Source: RHKX01 sp963826475 (GTDB lineage: Bacteria > Actinomycetota > Thermoleophilia > Solirubrobacterales > 70-9). From it: DNA of 64,000 bases. The number at the start of each line of letters is the position of its first letter. Position 1 is the first letter of the stretch. The notes under the pieces were generated by a model, which had not been told where the DNA came from, ran no database searches, and saw only the letters and a program-made list of their open reading frames with translations. The stretch covers positions 1,364,001 to 1,428,000 of the forward strand of contig CAWGXC010000003.1 of assembly GCA_963826475.1 (NCBI GenBank). Direction: 5' to 3'. Shown here in pieces: positions 17,007-25,068 of this stretch. The translations under genes and the position numbers were made by a program.

Positions 17007-18463
17007 CTGCCGTCACCGTCCCCGACCAGGAACTGGAGCAGGTCCTTGGTGCCCTTGGTCGACGCCGAGCCCGTGCCGCCGGTGGTCGCCCTGCCGGATC
17101 GCGCCGTGCCGAAGGTTCCGTCGCTCGGGGCCTTGGCCCCGAAGGACTCGGGAGTCGGCGCAGCGGAGGCGACGGCAGAGGAGAGGACCTGGCTGAAGTT
17201 CGCGGCGCAGCCGGTCTTGACCGTCGTCACGTACTCGACGCAGTTGGTGATCTGCAGCTGCGCCCGCAGGTAATGGCCGTAGTCGTCGAAGCCGTTGAAC
17301 ACGTTCGACGAGTTGAGGATGAAGCTCATCAGGTAGTCGATGCCCTTCGTCTTGCGCAGGCTCCCGAAGAGCTTCTTCAAGCTCCTCGACGGAGCGGTAC
17401 CGGTGAGCCCGAGCTTGCGCAGGTCCGTGATCACCGAATCGGAGGCCGCGAGATTGGCTCCGCTCGCGTCGGCGGCCTGACCGAGGCTGCGCAGCGCGGG
17501 GACGCCGGCGCGCGAGAAGGGGCCGAGCGCCTTCGTGGCGTCGGTCAAACCGGGCGCGGCCGCGCTGAGATTGGTCGCCACGGGCTTCGCCTGATCGGCA
17601 AAGCGGCGCAGCTGCACCATCGTGCTCTGCAGCTGCTCGAGCGCCGGCGGGAAGCGTCGGAAGCCCGCGGAGATGTCGGCCCGGCGCTCGGCCGCCGCAG
17701 CACCGGCATCGGCGGCGTTGCGAATGAAGCCGGCAACGTGAGCCCGCTCGCGGCTGAGTGGCCCGAGGATCGCATCGGAGTCGCTGGCGAGCCGCGCGAG
17801 TCCCTTGTTCTGCTTGGCGAGGATCGCCAGGACCTTGTCGGTCTCCTGCAGGGCGGGATCGGCTCGTTTGATCACCTCGGCGAGGTCCGCGCCGCGAGCC
17901 GAGAGGCCGGCGCCGAGATCGTTGAGGATCAGCCGCAGCCGGTCGGCCTCGGGCTCCCGGGTGATGTTGTTGACGAGGTCGAGGTCGACCTGCTTGCCGT
18001 TGTTCTCCAGCGGCAGCATGTACTCGCCTGCGCCGATCTCGCCGTCGGCGATCTTGCTGAGCTCCGGCGGCACCGGCGAGGCAGGGGCGCGTGGCTGGGT
18101 CGGATCGCATTCGACGTATTTCTCACCGAGCAGGGACTGCGGGCGGATCAGGCACGAGGCGTCGGTGAGGAAGTCCTGAAAGCCCGGGTCATCGATCCGG
18201 AGCACCGCGACCGCCTTGCCCGGATCCTCGGAGCCATCCTCCCTGACGGCCTCGCCGGGCAGGGAGACGTCGACCTCCTCGACGCTGCCCACCCGGGCGC
18301 CGGCGATCCGCACCTCCTCGCCATGGACGAGGAAGCCGGCGTTGTCGAAGTAGGCCCGGACCAGGTAATCGCCGCCGGCGTCTTCGCCGTCGCCGGACGC
18401 GCTCGTCGCGACGAGCGCCGCGAGCCCGAGTAGGGCGAGCAGGATGAGGACGATCCTCCTCAT
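17003..18463 (-). CDS. Mce/MlaD family lipid-transport protein (second of six)
   Basis: 486 residues. The N-terminal hydrophobic stretch (IVLILLALLGLAALVATSASG) is short and could be a signal peptide or anchor. The MCE domain follows (YLVRAYFDNAGFLVHGEEVRIAGARVGSV...LLGEKYVECDPT), then the helical needle region and a C-terminus with YGHYLRAQLQITNC. Unlike its partners, the MCE domain carries two cysteines (ASCLIRPQ, VECDPT). It overlaps both neighbouring genes by 4 nt. Confidence 0.9.
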   Translation of the reverse strand: MRRIVLILLALLGLAALVATSASGDGEDAGGDYLVRAYFDNAGFLVHGEEVRIAGARVGSVEEVDVSLPGEAVREDGSEDPGKAVAVLRIDDPGFQDFLTDASCLIRPQSLLGEKYVECDPTQPRAPASPVPPELSKIADGEIGAGEYMLPLENNGKQVDLDLVNNITREPEADRLRLILNDLGAGLSARGADLAEVIKRADPALQETDKVLAILAKQNKGLARLASDSDAILGPLSRERAHVAGFIRNAADAGAAAAERRADISAGFRRFPPALEQLQSTMVQLRRFADQAKPVATNLSAAAPGLTDATKALGPFSRAGVPALRSLGQAADASGANLAASDSVITDLRKLGLTGTAPSRSLKKLFGSLRKTKGIDYLMSFILNSSNVFNGFDDYGHYLRAQLQITNCVEYVTTVKTGCAANFSQVLSSAVASAAPTPESFGAKAPSDGTFGTARSGRATTGGTGSASTKGTKDLLQFLVGDGDGR

Positions 18464-19923
18464 GGGCCGGGCGGGATGTCGGAGGGATCGCAGTCGGCGC
18501 CGCTGCCGGTCCCGAAGACGAGGTTGCCGTTGTCGTTGAAGGGGTTGGAGCCGTCGGCCGCCGGAGCCGAACCCCCGCCGGGACAGCGAGTGACGGGATT
18601 GAGGGTGGTGATGTCCTGGAACTGCTCCTGGGAGCCGGCCGGCTGGACGTATTGGGGATCGAGCGTGTCGGCCCCCGCGCCGTTGTCGTTGTAGTCGAAG
18701 ACATTGCTGGCCGCGGGCATCGCTCGCGCGTAATGGCCGTTGCCGTCGTAGTAGGCGGTGACCTCCCCGAACTTCGAGAGCCAGGCGAGGACGTCAGGCG
18801 CGTACGGACGGAGGAACGCGATGTTTTCCTGCGAGTCGTTCATTGCGCTGACCGCGGCCGGCAGCGCCTTGGTGCCGGCGTTCTGCACGGCCGGCAGCGC
18901 GGACAGGGTGTCGGCGAGGTCGTTGGCGCGACCGTCGAGCGAGACGACGTCGGAGAGGTCGCTGAAGACAGGCACGGCCCGCGTCGAGACCTGACGCAGG
19001 CGACGCAGGAACGGCGCCAGGTTCTTCGTCGCCGGCTTCGATGCAGACACGAGCGGATCGAGATCGTCGAGTGCGGCGCGGAGGTTCACGAACGTCGTGT
19101 TGGCCTGGCGCAACGTTCCCGGGAAGGCCGTCAGCGTGCGGTCGAGGTCCTCGTTGCGGTCGGCGATGGCGCTGAAGGTCTGGTTCGCGTTCGTCACCAA
19201 CGACGTCAGGTCGTCGCGCCTCGCCGCGAGCGCTCCGAACGCCTGCGAGCCTGAGACGAGGAAGCGCTCCAGCGCCACTGAATCGCCCGAGAGCTGCGTG
19301 AACAGCTGCGTCGAGGAGCTGAGCGCGGGGTTGAGGAACTTGTAGGCGCGGTTCGCGAGCTTGTTGTTGCCCGTGTAGACCGTCGCGTTGCCCTGGATGA
19401 ACTTCTGCAGGGCCTGCCGCTCCTTCGGCTTGAAGACGTTGAAGAGCTGGTCGAGGTCGACTGGAGCGGTCGTGTCCTCGCCCGTGATCGTCGCCCCGGG
19501 GGCGATCTCGGAGGCGTTGTTGGGGCCGGGAGTCAGCGAGATGTAGCGGTTGGCGACGCCGGACAGCGAGGTTGCGCGGATGATCGCGCTCGTACCCTCG
19601 CGCAGCGGATCGTCCATCGTCACCGAGACCGCCGCCTGGTTGTCGTCGGTCAGGTCGATGCTGTCGATCGTGCCGACCGGCTGACCGGCCACGAGGACCT
19701 GGTTGCCGGGGACCAGCTGACCCCCGGTCTGGAACAGCAGGCGGTACTTGTGCCCTCCATCGGCGCCGAAGAGAAGGACGACCGCCACGGCGAACGCGAC
19801 GAGCACGGCGAGGACGGCGAAGATCCGCGCAGGGGCCGATGCTCCTCGCTCCTGAGGAGATCGATCGGGGTTGGATTCCTTCCGCGGAAACGAGCCATCG
19901 GAATCCCGACGCTCTTCGGTCAA
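18460..19923 (-). CDS. Mce/MlaD family lipid-transport protein (first of six)
   Basis: 487 residues. A charged cytosolic leader precedes an anchor helix (IFAVLAVLVAFAVAVVLLF). The MCE domain follows (YRLLFQTGGQLVPGNQVLVAGQPVGTIDSIDL...GVANRYISLTPG), then a helical region and a tail with YYDGNGHYARAMPA and a Cys pair (TRCPGG, ADCDPS). The TTG at 19923 is supported by a GAGGAC ribosome site with a 7-nt gap. It heads the six-gene operon. Canonical mce operons begin with two YrbE/MlaE permease genes; here the gene upstream is a TetR regulator and no permease is present. Confidence 0.9.
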   Translation of the reverse strand: MTEERRDSDGSFPRKESNPDRSPQERGASAPARIFAVLAVLVAFAVAVVLLFGADGGHKYRLLFQTGGQLVPGNQVLVAGQPVGTIDSIDLTDDNQAAVSVTMDDPLREGTSAIIRATSLSGVANRYISLTPGPNNASEIAPGATITGEDTTAPVDLDQLFNVFKPKERQALQKFIQGNATVYTGNNKLANRAYKFLNPALSSSTQLFTQLSGDSVALERFLVSGSQAFGALAARRDDLTSLVTNANQTFSAIADRNEDLDRTLTAFPGTLRQANTTFVNLRAALDDLDPLVSASKPATKNLAPFLRRLRQVSTRAVPVFSDLSDVVSLDGRANDLADTLSALPAVQNAGTKALPAAVSAMNDSQENIAFLRPYAPDVLAWLSKFGEVTAYYDGNGHYARAMPAASNVFDYNDNGAGADTLDPQYVQPAGSQEQFQDITTLNPVTRCPGGGSAPAADGSNPFNDNGNLVFGTGSGADCDPSDIPPGP

Positions 19924-20057
19924 AGCTTTGTCCTCAAACTCGCTCTCCTCAATTGACCCCGCATCATCAGCCTACCGGCGGCAGATGCGGACGAATAGGA
20001 CCAACCCCCCGTCGAGGCGAGTCAGGCTGCATCCGAGCCGGGCGGAACCTGGATGCG

Positions 20058-20663
20058 TCAGCCAGAGGTCAGCAGATGCCTTGCGGCTTCGCGACCCGCC
20101 TCCAGCAGCGGCGCCCGATCCCAATCCTCGTCCGAAAGCGCCTGAACTGCGATGCCGTCCGCGATCGCAAAAAGGTAGGCGACGGTCGGCTCCGCCCCGA
20201 AACGCAACGCGATCGTGCCCTCGGCCTGCTTGCGCTCGAGCGTCGCCGCCACCTCTTCGCGGGTCTTGCGGAACAGCTGGCCGACCTCACGTTGGATCTC
20301 GGGGTTGCGCCTGCCCGCGGTGAACAACTCGAAGATCAGGACGAAGAAGCCCGGCTCGTTGTCGATCAGGTCGAGCAGGCTGGAGACCAGGGCGCCGAGG
20401 ACCGCATCGGGAGTGTCCGCATTCGCCAGCGGCTCGGCGAGCCGCGCGACGCGGATCTCGCTGTCGCGGCGGACGACCTCGACGAGCAGCCGTTCCTTCG
20501 TCCCGAAGTAGTAGTGCAGCAGCCCACGGCTGACGCCAGCCTCGCTCGCGACGTACTCGAACGTCGCTCCGGCGATGCCCCTGGAGGCAACGCCGGAGCG
20601 CATCGCGTCGACGATGCGCTGAGCGCGATCGCCGGTGAGTTCGCGGGTGGCTGGCGAAGTCAG
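20058..20663 (-). CDS. TetR family transcriptional regulator
   Basis: 201 residues. The N-terminal helix-turn-helix is TFEYVASEAGVSRGLLHYYFGTKERLLVEVV. The first ATG (20603) would remove helix 1 of the DNA-binding domain (RELTGDRAQRIVDAM). A CTG at 20663 overlaps the upstream TGA as CTGA, exactly like the ATGA/GTGA junctions elsewhere here, and gives a full-length TetR domain, so I take CTG as the start. The C-terminal ligand domain is of the FadR/AcrR size. Position directly upstream of the mce operon, same strand, suggests that it controls mce genes in response to a lipid-like ligand (inference). Confidence 0.85.
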   Translation of the reverse strand: MTSPATRELTGDRAQRIVDAMRSGVASRGIAGATFEYVASEAGVSRGLLHYYFGTKERLLVEVVRRDSEIRVARLAEPLANADTPDAVLGALVSSLLDLIDNEPGFFVLIFELFTAGRRNPEIQREVGQLFRKTREEVAATLERKQAEGTIALRFGAEPTVAYLFAIADGIAVQALSDEDWDRAPLLEAGREAARHLLTSG

Positions 20664-21133
20664 GCCGTGGAGGCGGTCTCGCCGCTGGGCGCCGACGTGG
20701 TCGTCGACGTGTACTCGAACTCTTCCTCAGCTCCGAACAGCTTGTCCAGCAGCGTCTTGCGCAGGTCCTCGCTGAGCGCGAGGGCCAGGATGGCGCCGAC
20801 GAACGCGAGCAGCAGCAGCTTGCCGAACGTGCCGCCGCCGTCCTTCTTCTCGGGCTCACGGAGCGCGTCGGACGCCGCCCGCAGCGCCTCGCTGGCGTTG
20901 CGCAGGTCCTTCTGCAGCTTCTTGTCCTCGAGCACGTCGGAGGGCCGCTTGGCTCCCGATGCGCGCGAGTATGCGTCGCGGCCGGCGTCGTAGGCCTCCC
21001 GCAGGTTGTCGCGGAGCTCGTCGTCCTCGATCAGGCGCTGGACGTAGGGCCGCGCGGTGTCGGCGGCGTTGCTCGCCTTGATCTTCCCAGCCTTCTTGGC
21101 TGCCTTGCCTGCGATCTTCTTCTTGCTCGCCAT
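20660..21133 (-). CDS. Small membrane protein with Lys/Ala-rich N-terminus
   Basis: 157-residue protein of unknown function. The first 20 residues are Lys/Ala-rich (MASKKKIAGKAAKKAGKIKA), followed by an amphipathic helical region, one membrane helix (FGKLLLLAFVGAILALALS) and a short acidic, Thr/Ser-rich tail. No enzymatic motif is seen. The ATG at 21133 has a good AGGAGAG ribosome site. It precedes and overlaps the TetR gene, so the two are cotranscribed and the protein might sense or relay an envelope signal (speculative). Confidence 0.75.
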   Translation of the reverse strand: MASKKKIAGKAAKKAGKIKASNAADTARPYVQRLIEDDELRDNLREAYDAGRDAYSRASGAKRPSDVLEDKKLQKDLRNASEALRAASDALREPEKKDGGGTFGKLLLLAFVGAILALALSEDLRKTLLDKLFGAEEEFEYTSTTTSAPSGETASTA

Positions 21134-21220
21134 AAGTCTCTCCTGTGCTCGCTCGGGTTCCCTCGGGCTCTTCCCGCCAGCATAGCCTCCAAACCACGGC
21201 CGTCCGAGGTTAGGTCGGCG

Positions 21221-23659
21221 TCAGCGGCGTCGCTTCGGCTCGAGCGCCACGTCGAGCGCCTCCGTCGCCTCGCTGATGTAGACGAACTCCAGCTCCCTGC
21301 GCTCGTGCGGGGGAATCTCGAGAATCTCGCCCTCGTTGCGATCCGGGACGATCACCCGCTTGATCCCGGCGCGCTGGGCGGCGAGCGACTTCTCCTTGAG
21401 CCCGCCGACCGGCAGCACCTGACCCGTGAGGGTGATCTCGCCGGTCATCGCGACGTCGTTGCGGACCGGCCGGCCGCTCAGCAGCGAGCTCAGCGCCGTG
21501 ACCATCGCGACCCCCGCCGACGGGCCGTCCTTGGGGACTGCTCCGGCCGGGACGTGCACGTGGATGTCGTGGGTGGCGAAGTACGTCGGCTCCAGGTCGG
21601 GCAGGAACTCCGCCGCCTGGCTCCGCAGGAGGGAGAGAGCGGCCTGCGCAGACTCCTTCATCACGTCACCGAGCTGGCCGGTGATGGTCAACCTGCCCGA
21701 TCCGGGCATCGCGGTCGCTTCGACGAAGAGCACCTCGCCGCCGACGGGGGTCCACGCAAGGCCGGTTGCCACGCCCGGGCGCCTCGTCCGGCGGCGGGTC
21801 TCGGAGAACGCGAGCCGGCGGCCGAGCAGCTCGCGCGCCCGCTTCGCCGAGACGGTCGCGGCCTTCGCCGAGCCCCCCTCGGCGATCGCGCGGGCAATCT
21901 TCCGGCAGACGGTCCCGATCTGGCGTTCGAGGTTGCGGACGCCGGCCTCCCGCGTGTACTCCTCGATGATCGCCCTCAGGGCCGCATCGCCGAAGCGCGC
22001 CTGGCTCGCCTTGAGCCCGTTCTCGGAGATCTGGCGCGGCACGAGGTAACGCTTGGCGATGTGCAGCTTCTCGTCGACGGTGTAGCCGGAGAGCTGGATC
22101 ACCTCCATGCGGTCGCGCAGCGGGGGCGGAATCGGATCGAGGATGTTCGCGGTGGCGATGAAGATCACCTCCGAGAGATCGAAATCGAGGTCGAGGTAGT
22201 GGTCTCGGAATGAATCGTTCTGCGAGGGGTCGAGCACCTCGAGCATCGCGCTCGCCGGGTCGCCGCGGAAGTCGGCTCCCATCTTGTCGATCTCGTCGAT
22301 CATGAAGATCGGATTGCGCGAGCCCGCGTCGCGAAGCGCCCTGACGATGGTGCCCGGCATGGCCCCGACGTAGGTGCGGCGGTGACCGCGGATCTCCGCC
22401 TCGTCGCGAACGCCGCCGACCGAGATCCGCTCGAAGTTGCGACCGAGCGCGCGGGCGATCGATCGGCCCAGGCTCGTCTTACCGACCCCCGGGGGACCGA
22501 CGAAGAGCAGGATCGGTCCGCTGGAGTCGGGCTTGAGACGTCGAACGGCCAGATATTCGAGAATTCGGTCCTTGACCTGTTCGAGGTCGTAGTGGTCGGC
22601 GTCGAGCACGTCCCGCGCGTGTTCGAGGTCGATGAGATCCTCGGTGCGCTCGTTCCACGGCAGGTCGAGCATCCAGTCGATGTAGGTGCGGATCACTCCG
22701 TACTCAGCGGCCGCCGGTGGTAAGCGCTCGAGCCTGCCGAGCTCGCGGGCGGCCGCCTTCGCCGCCTGCTCGGGCAGCCCGGCAGCCTCGATCCGCTCCC
22801 GAAGCTCGGTGATCTCGGCCTGCTGCTCGTCGCCCTCACCGAGCTCCTGCTGGATCGCACGCAGTTGTTCCCGCAGGTAGTACTCGCGCTGCCCCTTGTC
22901 GATCCCCTCCTGAACTTGTGACTGGATCTTCGAGCCGAGGCTGATCACCTCGAGCTCGCGGGCGAGGATCTCCGAGAGGCGCCGCAGGCGTGCCGCGACG
23001 TCGACCTGCTCGAGGATCTCCTGCTTCTCGGTGGTCGAGATGCGAAGTGCGCCCGCGATCAGGTGCGCTAGCGCCGAAGGATCGTCGACGTTGGTGACGG
23101 CGAGCTGGAGCTCCTCGGGCAGGTACGGGATCTGCTCGATGATCTCGCTGAAGGTCCGCTGGACGTTGCGCGTCAGGGCCTGCAGCTCGGTGCTGTCCTC
23201 GACGACATCGGGAAGCTCGGTCACCTTGGCGACCAGGTACGGCTCGGTGGCGATGAATTCATCGAGTCGCACCCGCTGGGTTCCCTGAACGAGGATCCGG
23301 ACGGTCCCGTCCGGAATCTTCAACATCCGCGCCACGACGCCGGCGACGCCGACGCGCTCGAGTTGATCGGGTCCGGGCTCCTCGAGGTCGGAATCCTTGG
23401 AGGCGACCATGACCAGCGCGCGGTCACCTGAGAGGACCTCGTCGACCAGCCTGATGGACCGCTTCTGCCCGACCGCCAGCGGGGTCAGCGTCCCGGGGTA
23501 GGTGACCATGTCGCGTAGAGGCAGGATCGGCAGAGCGTCGGGAAGGTCGCCGCTCTCGAGCATCGGTGCCTCGTCGATCCCGTCGGAGGAGACGATCTCG
23601 ATCGAGGCGGCGCCGATGTCCCCCTCGGATTCGAGGCCGGCCATTTGGGCGCGGCCCAC
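21221..23659 (-). CDS. lon: ATP-dependent Lon protease (LonA)
   Basis: 812-residue AAA+ serine protease that degrades misfolded and regulatory proteins in the cytosol. The N-terminal substrate domain begins at LPILPLRDMVTYPG. Walker A is GPPGVGKTS (about residue 390), Walker B IFMIDEIDKM, and the protease domain has the Ser-Lys dyad S714 (KDGPSAGVAM) and K757 (GGLKEK). Length is normal for LonA. The GTG at 23659 overlaps the last base of the hsp20 TAG; an ATG five codons on (MAGLES) is an alternative. A chaperone and a protease in one transcript make a compact proteostasis operon. Confidence 0.96.
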   Translation of the reverse strand: MGRAQMAGLESEGDIGAASIEIVSSDGIDEAPMLESGDLPDALPILPLRDMVTYPGTLTPLAVGQKRSIRLVDEVLSGDRALVMVASKDSDLEEPGPDQLERVGVAGVVARMLKIPDGTVRILVQGTQRVRLDEFIATEPYLVAKVTELPDVVEDSTELQALTRNVQRTFSEIIEQIPYLPEELQLAVTNVDDPSALAHLIAGALRISTTEKQEILEQVDVAARLRRLSEILARELEVISLGSKIQSQVQEGIDKGQREYYLREQLRAIQQELGEGDEQQAEITELRERIEAAGLPEQAAKAAARELGRLERLPPAAAEYGVIRTYIDWMLDLPWNERTEDLIDLEHARDVLDADHYDLEQVKDRILEYLAVRRLKPDSSGPILLFVGPPGVGKTSLGRSIARALGRNFERISVGGVRDEAEIRGHRRTYVGAMPGTIVRALRDAGSRNPIFMIDEIDKMGADFRGDPASAMLEVLDPSQNDSFRDHYLDLDFDLSEVIFIATANILDPIPPPLRDRMEVIQLSGYTVDEKLHIAKRYLVPRQISENGLKASQARFGDAALRAIIEEYTREAGVRNLERQIGTVCRKIARAIAEGGSAKAATVSAKRARELLGRRLAFSETRRRTRRPGVATGLAWTPVGGEVLFVEATAMPGSGRLTITGQLGDVMKESAQAALSLLRSQAAEFLPDLEPTYFATHDIHVHVPAGAVPKDGPSAGVAMVTALSSLLSGRPVRNDVAMTGEITLTGQVLPVGGLKEKSLAAQRAGIKRVIVPDRNEGEILEIPPHERRELEFVYISEATEALDVALEPKRRR

Positions 23660-24129
23660 TAGCTCGGCTCGATCCGGACGCTCCGAGAGGTCGCGTCGGG
23701 GATGCGGATCGGCAGCTCGACGCGCAACAGGCCATCGCTGAAGACGGCTCGTGCCCGCTCGGCCTCGACGTCGACGCCGAGCTCGATCGCGCGGCGAAAG
23801 GCTCCGGTCGGGATCTCGACCTGCTGGTAGGCGCGGCCCTCGGTCTCGCGGACGGGGCGGCTGCCGGTGATCACGAGCGTTCGGCCGGAGACCTCGAGCC
23901 CGACGGCATCGGTCAACACGCCGGCGAGGTCGGCCGTGACCACGGCCTTGGGCACGGACTCGTCCCCATCCCCGATCGGCCCCTCGCAGTAGTAGACGTC
24001 GACTCGCGGCGAGAAGCCGCTGCCCGGATGACTCAGGGGCCGACTCGCCGCCCAGCTGTCTCCGAGCAGCTCATCCATCTCGCGACGCATCCGTTCGATG
24101 TTGACCAGCAGGTTGCGCTGTCGGGCCAT
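23659..24129 (-). CDS. Small heat-shock protein (Hsp20/alpha-crystallin family)
   Basis: 156-residue holdase. After an N-terminal arm (LLVNIERMRREMDELLG) comes an alpha-crystallin domain with VVTADLAGV, LEVSGRTLVITGSRP, YQQVEIPTGAFRRAIELGVDV and the terminal VELPIRIP, in which the I-x-I-type anchor motif is recognisable. The ATG at 24129 is preceded by TAGTCT with a 9-nt gap, consistent with a leaderless transcript. lon follows with a 1-nt overlap. No HspR/HAIR or CIRCE element is evident in the 46-bp upstream gap. Confidence 0.9.
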   Translation of the reverse strand: MARQRNLLVNIERMRREMDELLGDSWAASRPLSHPGSGFSPRVDVYYCEGPIGDGDESVPKAVVTADLAGVLTDAVGLEVSGRTLVITGSRPVRETEGRAYQQVEIPTGAFRRAIELGVDVEAERARAVFSDGLLRVELPIRIPDATSRSVRIEPS

Positions 24130-24175
24130 TGGGATCAGAGACTAGAGGGACCGGTGAGATCGGATCCGAGCGCGC

Positions 24176-24946
24176 TCAATCAACCTCGACGGCAAGACCT
24201 TCGCGGGCCACCTCGACGGGTCCGCCGAAGGCCTCGGCGGCCCCCGCGCGCGCTCTTTCGGGATCGAGCTCGTCGGAGATGTGCGTGAGGACGAGGCGAC
24301 CGGCGTTTGCCTTACGCGCAAGCGTGCCCGCCTCCGCGGGGCTCATGTGGCCGCGCTGGTGCAGCGGAGCGGGATCGGGTTCGACGAGCGTCGCCTCGGC
24401 GATCAGCACGTCGGCATCGGTGGCCGCTGCGATCAGCTCATCCGAGTACCGGCCGTCGGCGCCGTAGACGATCCGCCCGCCCCCCGGCGCCGAGATCTCG
24501 ACCGCGTGGGTCGGCCCGTAGTGGGGAACCGGGTGCATGCGGAGGTCGATCCCGCCGGCCGTTAGCTCGGCACCCGGCTCGTACTCCTCGATCGTGAACG
24601 CGGCGGCGACGAGGTCGGCGTCGTCCCACGTACCGGTGATGCGCCCGAAGAACGCCAGGGCACCGACCGGCGCGAGAAGCCGAGGCTTCACCGCCCGCTC
24701 CGACGCCCCTGGGCCGAGCGTGAGCGCGTAGGAGAACGGCACGAGATCGAGGGTGTGATCGCCATGCAGATGCGAGATCACGACCGCCTCGACCTCGCGG
24801 TAGTCGACCCGTTCGCGCAGCTTGCCGAACGCGCCGTTACCGCAGTCGAGCACGACCGTGTGGGCGCCCTTCTCGAGCAGGTAGCTGCTGCACGCGCCTC
24901 CCGCATCCGACCAGGCCGGTGACTTACCGAGGACCGTCAATCGCAT
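24176..24946 (-). CDS. MBL-fold metal-dependent hydrolase (RNase Z-like)
   Basis: 256-residue metallo-beta-lactamase fold enzyme. The metal motif is SHLHGDH, with further ligands in HPVPHYGPTHAVE, VYGADGRYSDEL and the distal HISDE. The N-terminal MRLTVLGKSPAWSDAGGACSSYLLE and layout resemble the ribonuclease Z/ElaC branch used for phosphodiester or lactone cleavage. The usual tRNase Z exosite arm is not obvious, so tRNA processing is not claimed. The ATG at 24946 has TAGATT 9 nt upstream. It is divergent from the acyl-CoA dehydrogenase gene across a 122-bp gap. Confidence 0.85.
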   Translation of the reverse strand: MRLTVLGKSPAWSDAGGACSSYLLEKGAHTVVLDCGNGAFGKLRERVDYREVEAVVISHLHGDHTLDLVPFSYALTLGPGASERAVKPRLLAPVGALAFFGRITGTWDDADLVAAAFTIEEYEPGAELTAGGIDLRMHPVPHYGPTHAVEISAPGGGRIVYGADGRYSDELIAAATDADVLIAEATLVEPDPAPLHQRGHMSPAEAGTLARKANAGRLVLTHISDELDPERARAGAAEAFGGPVEVAREGLAVEVD

Positions 24947-25068
24947 TCGAGCGGAAATCTAGCCACGAGTGGAAAGCGACCACTTGGGAACATGGAGGGT
25001 GAATCGCCGCGCCCGAGACGGCCCGGCGAGATAGCTCTTCCGAACGAATCCCAAAGAAGGAGTACACC

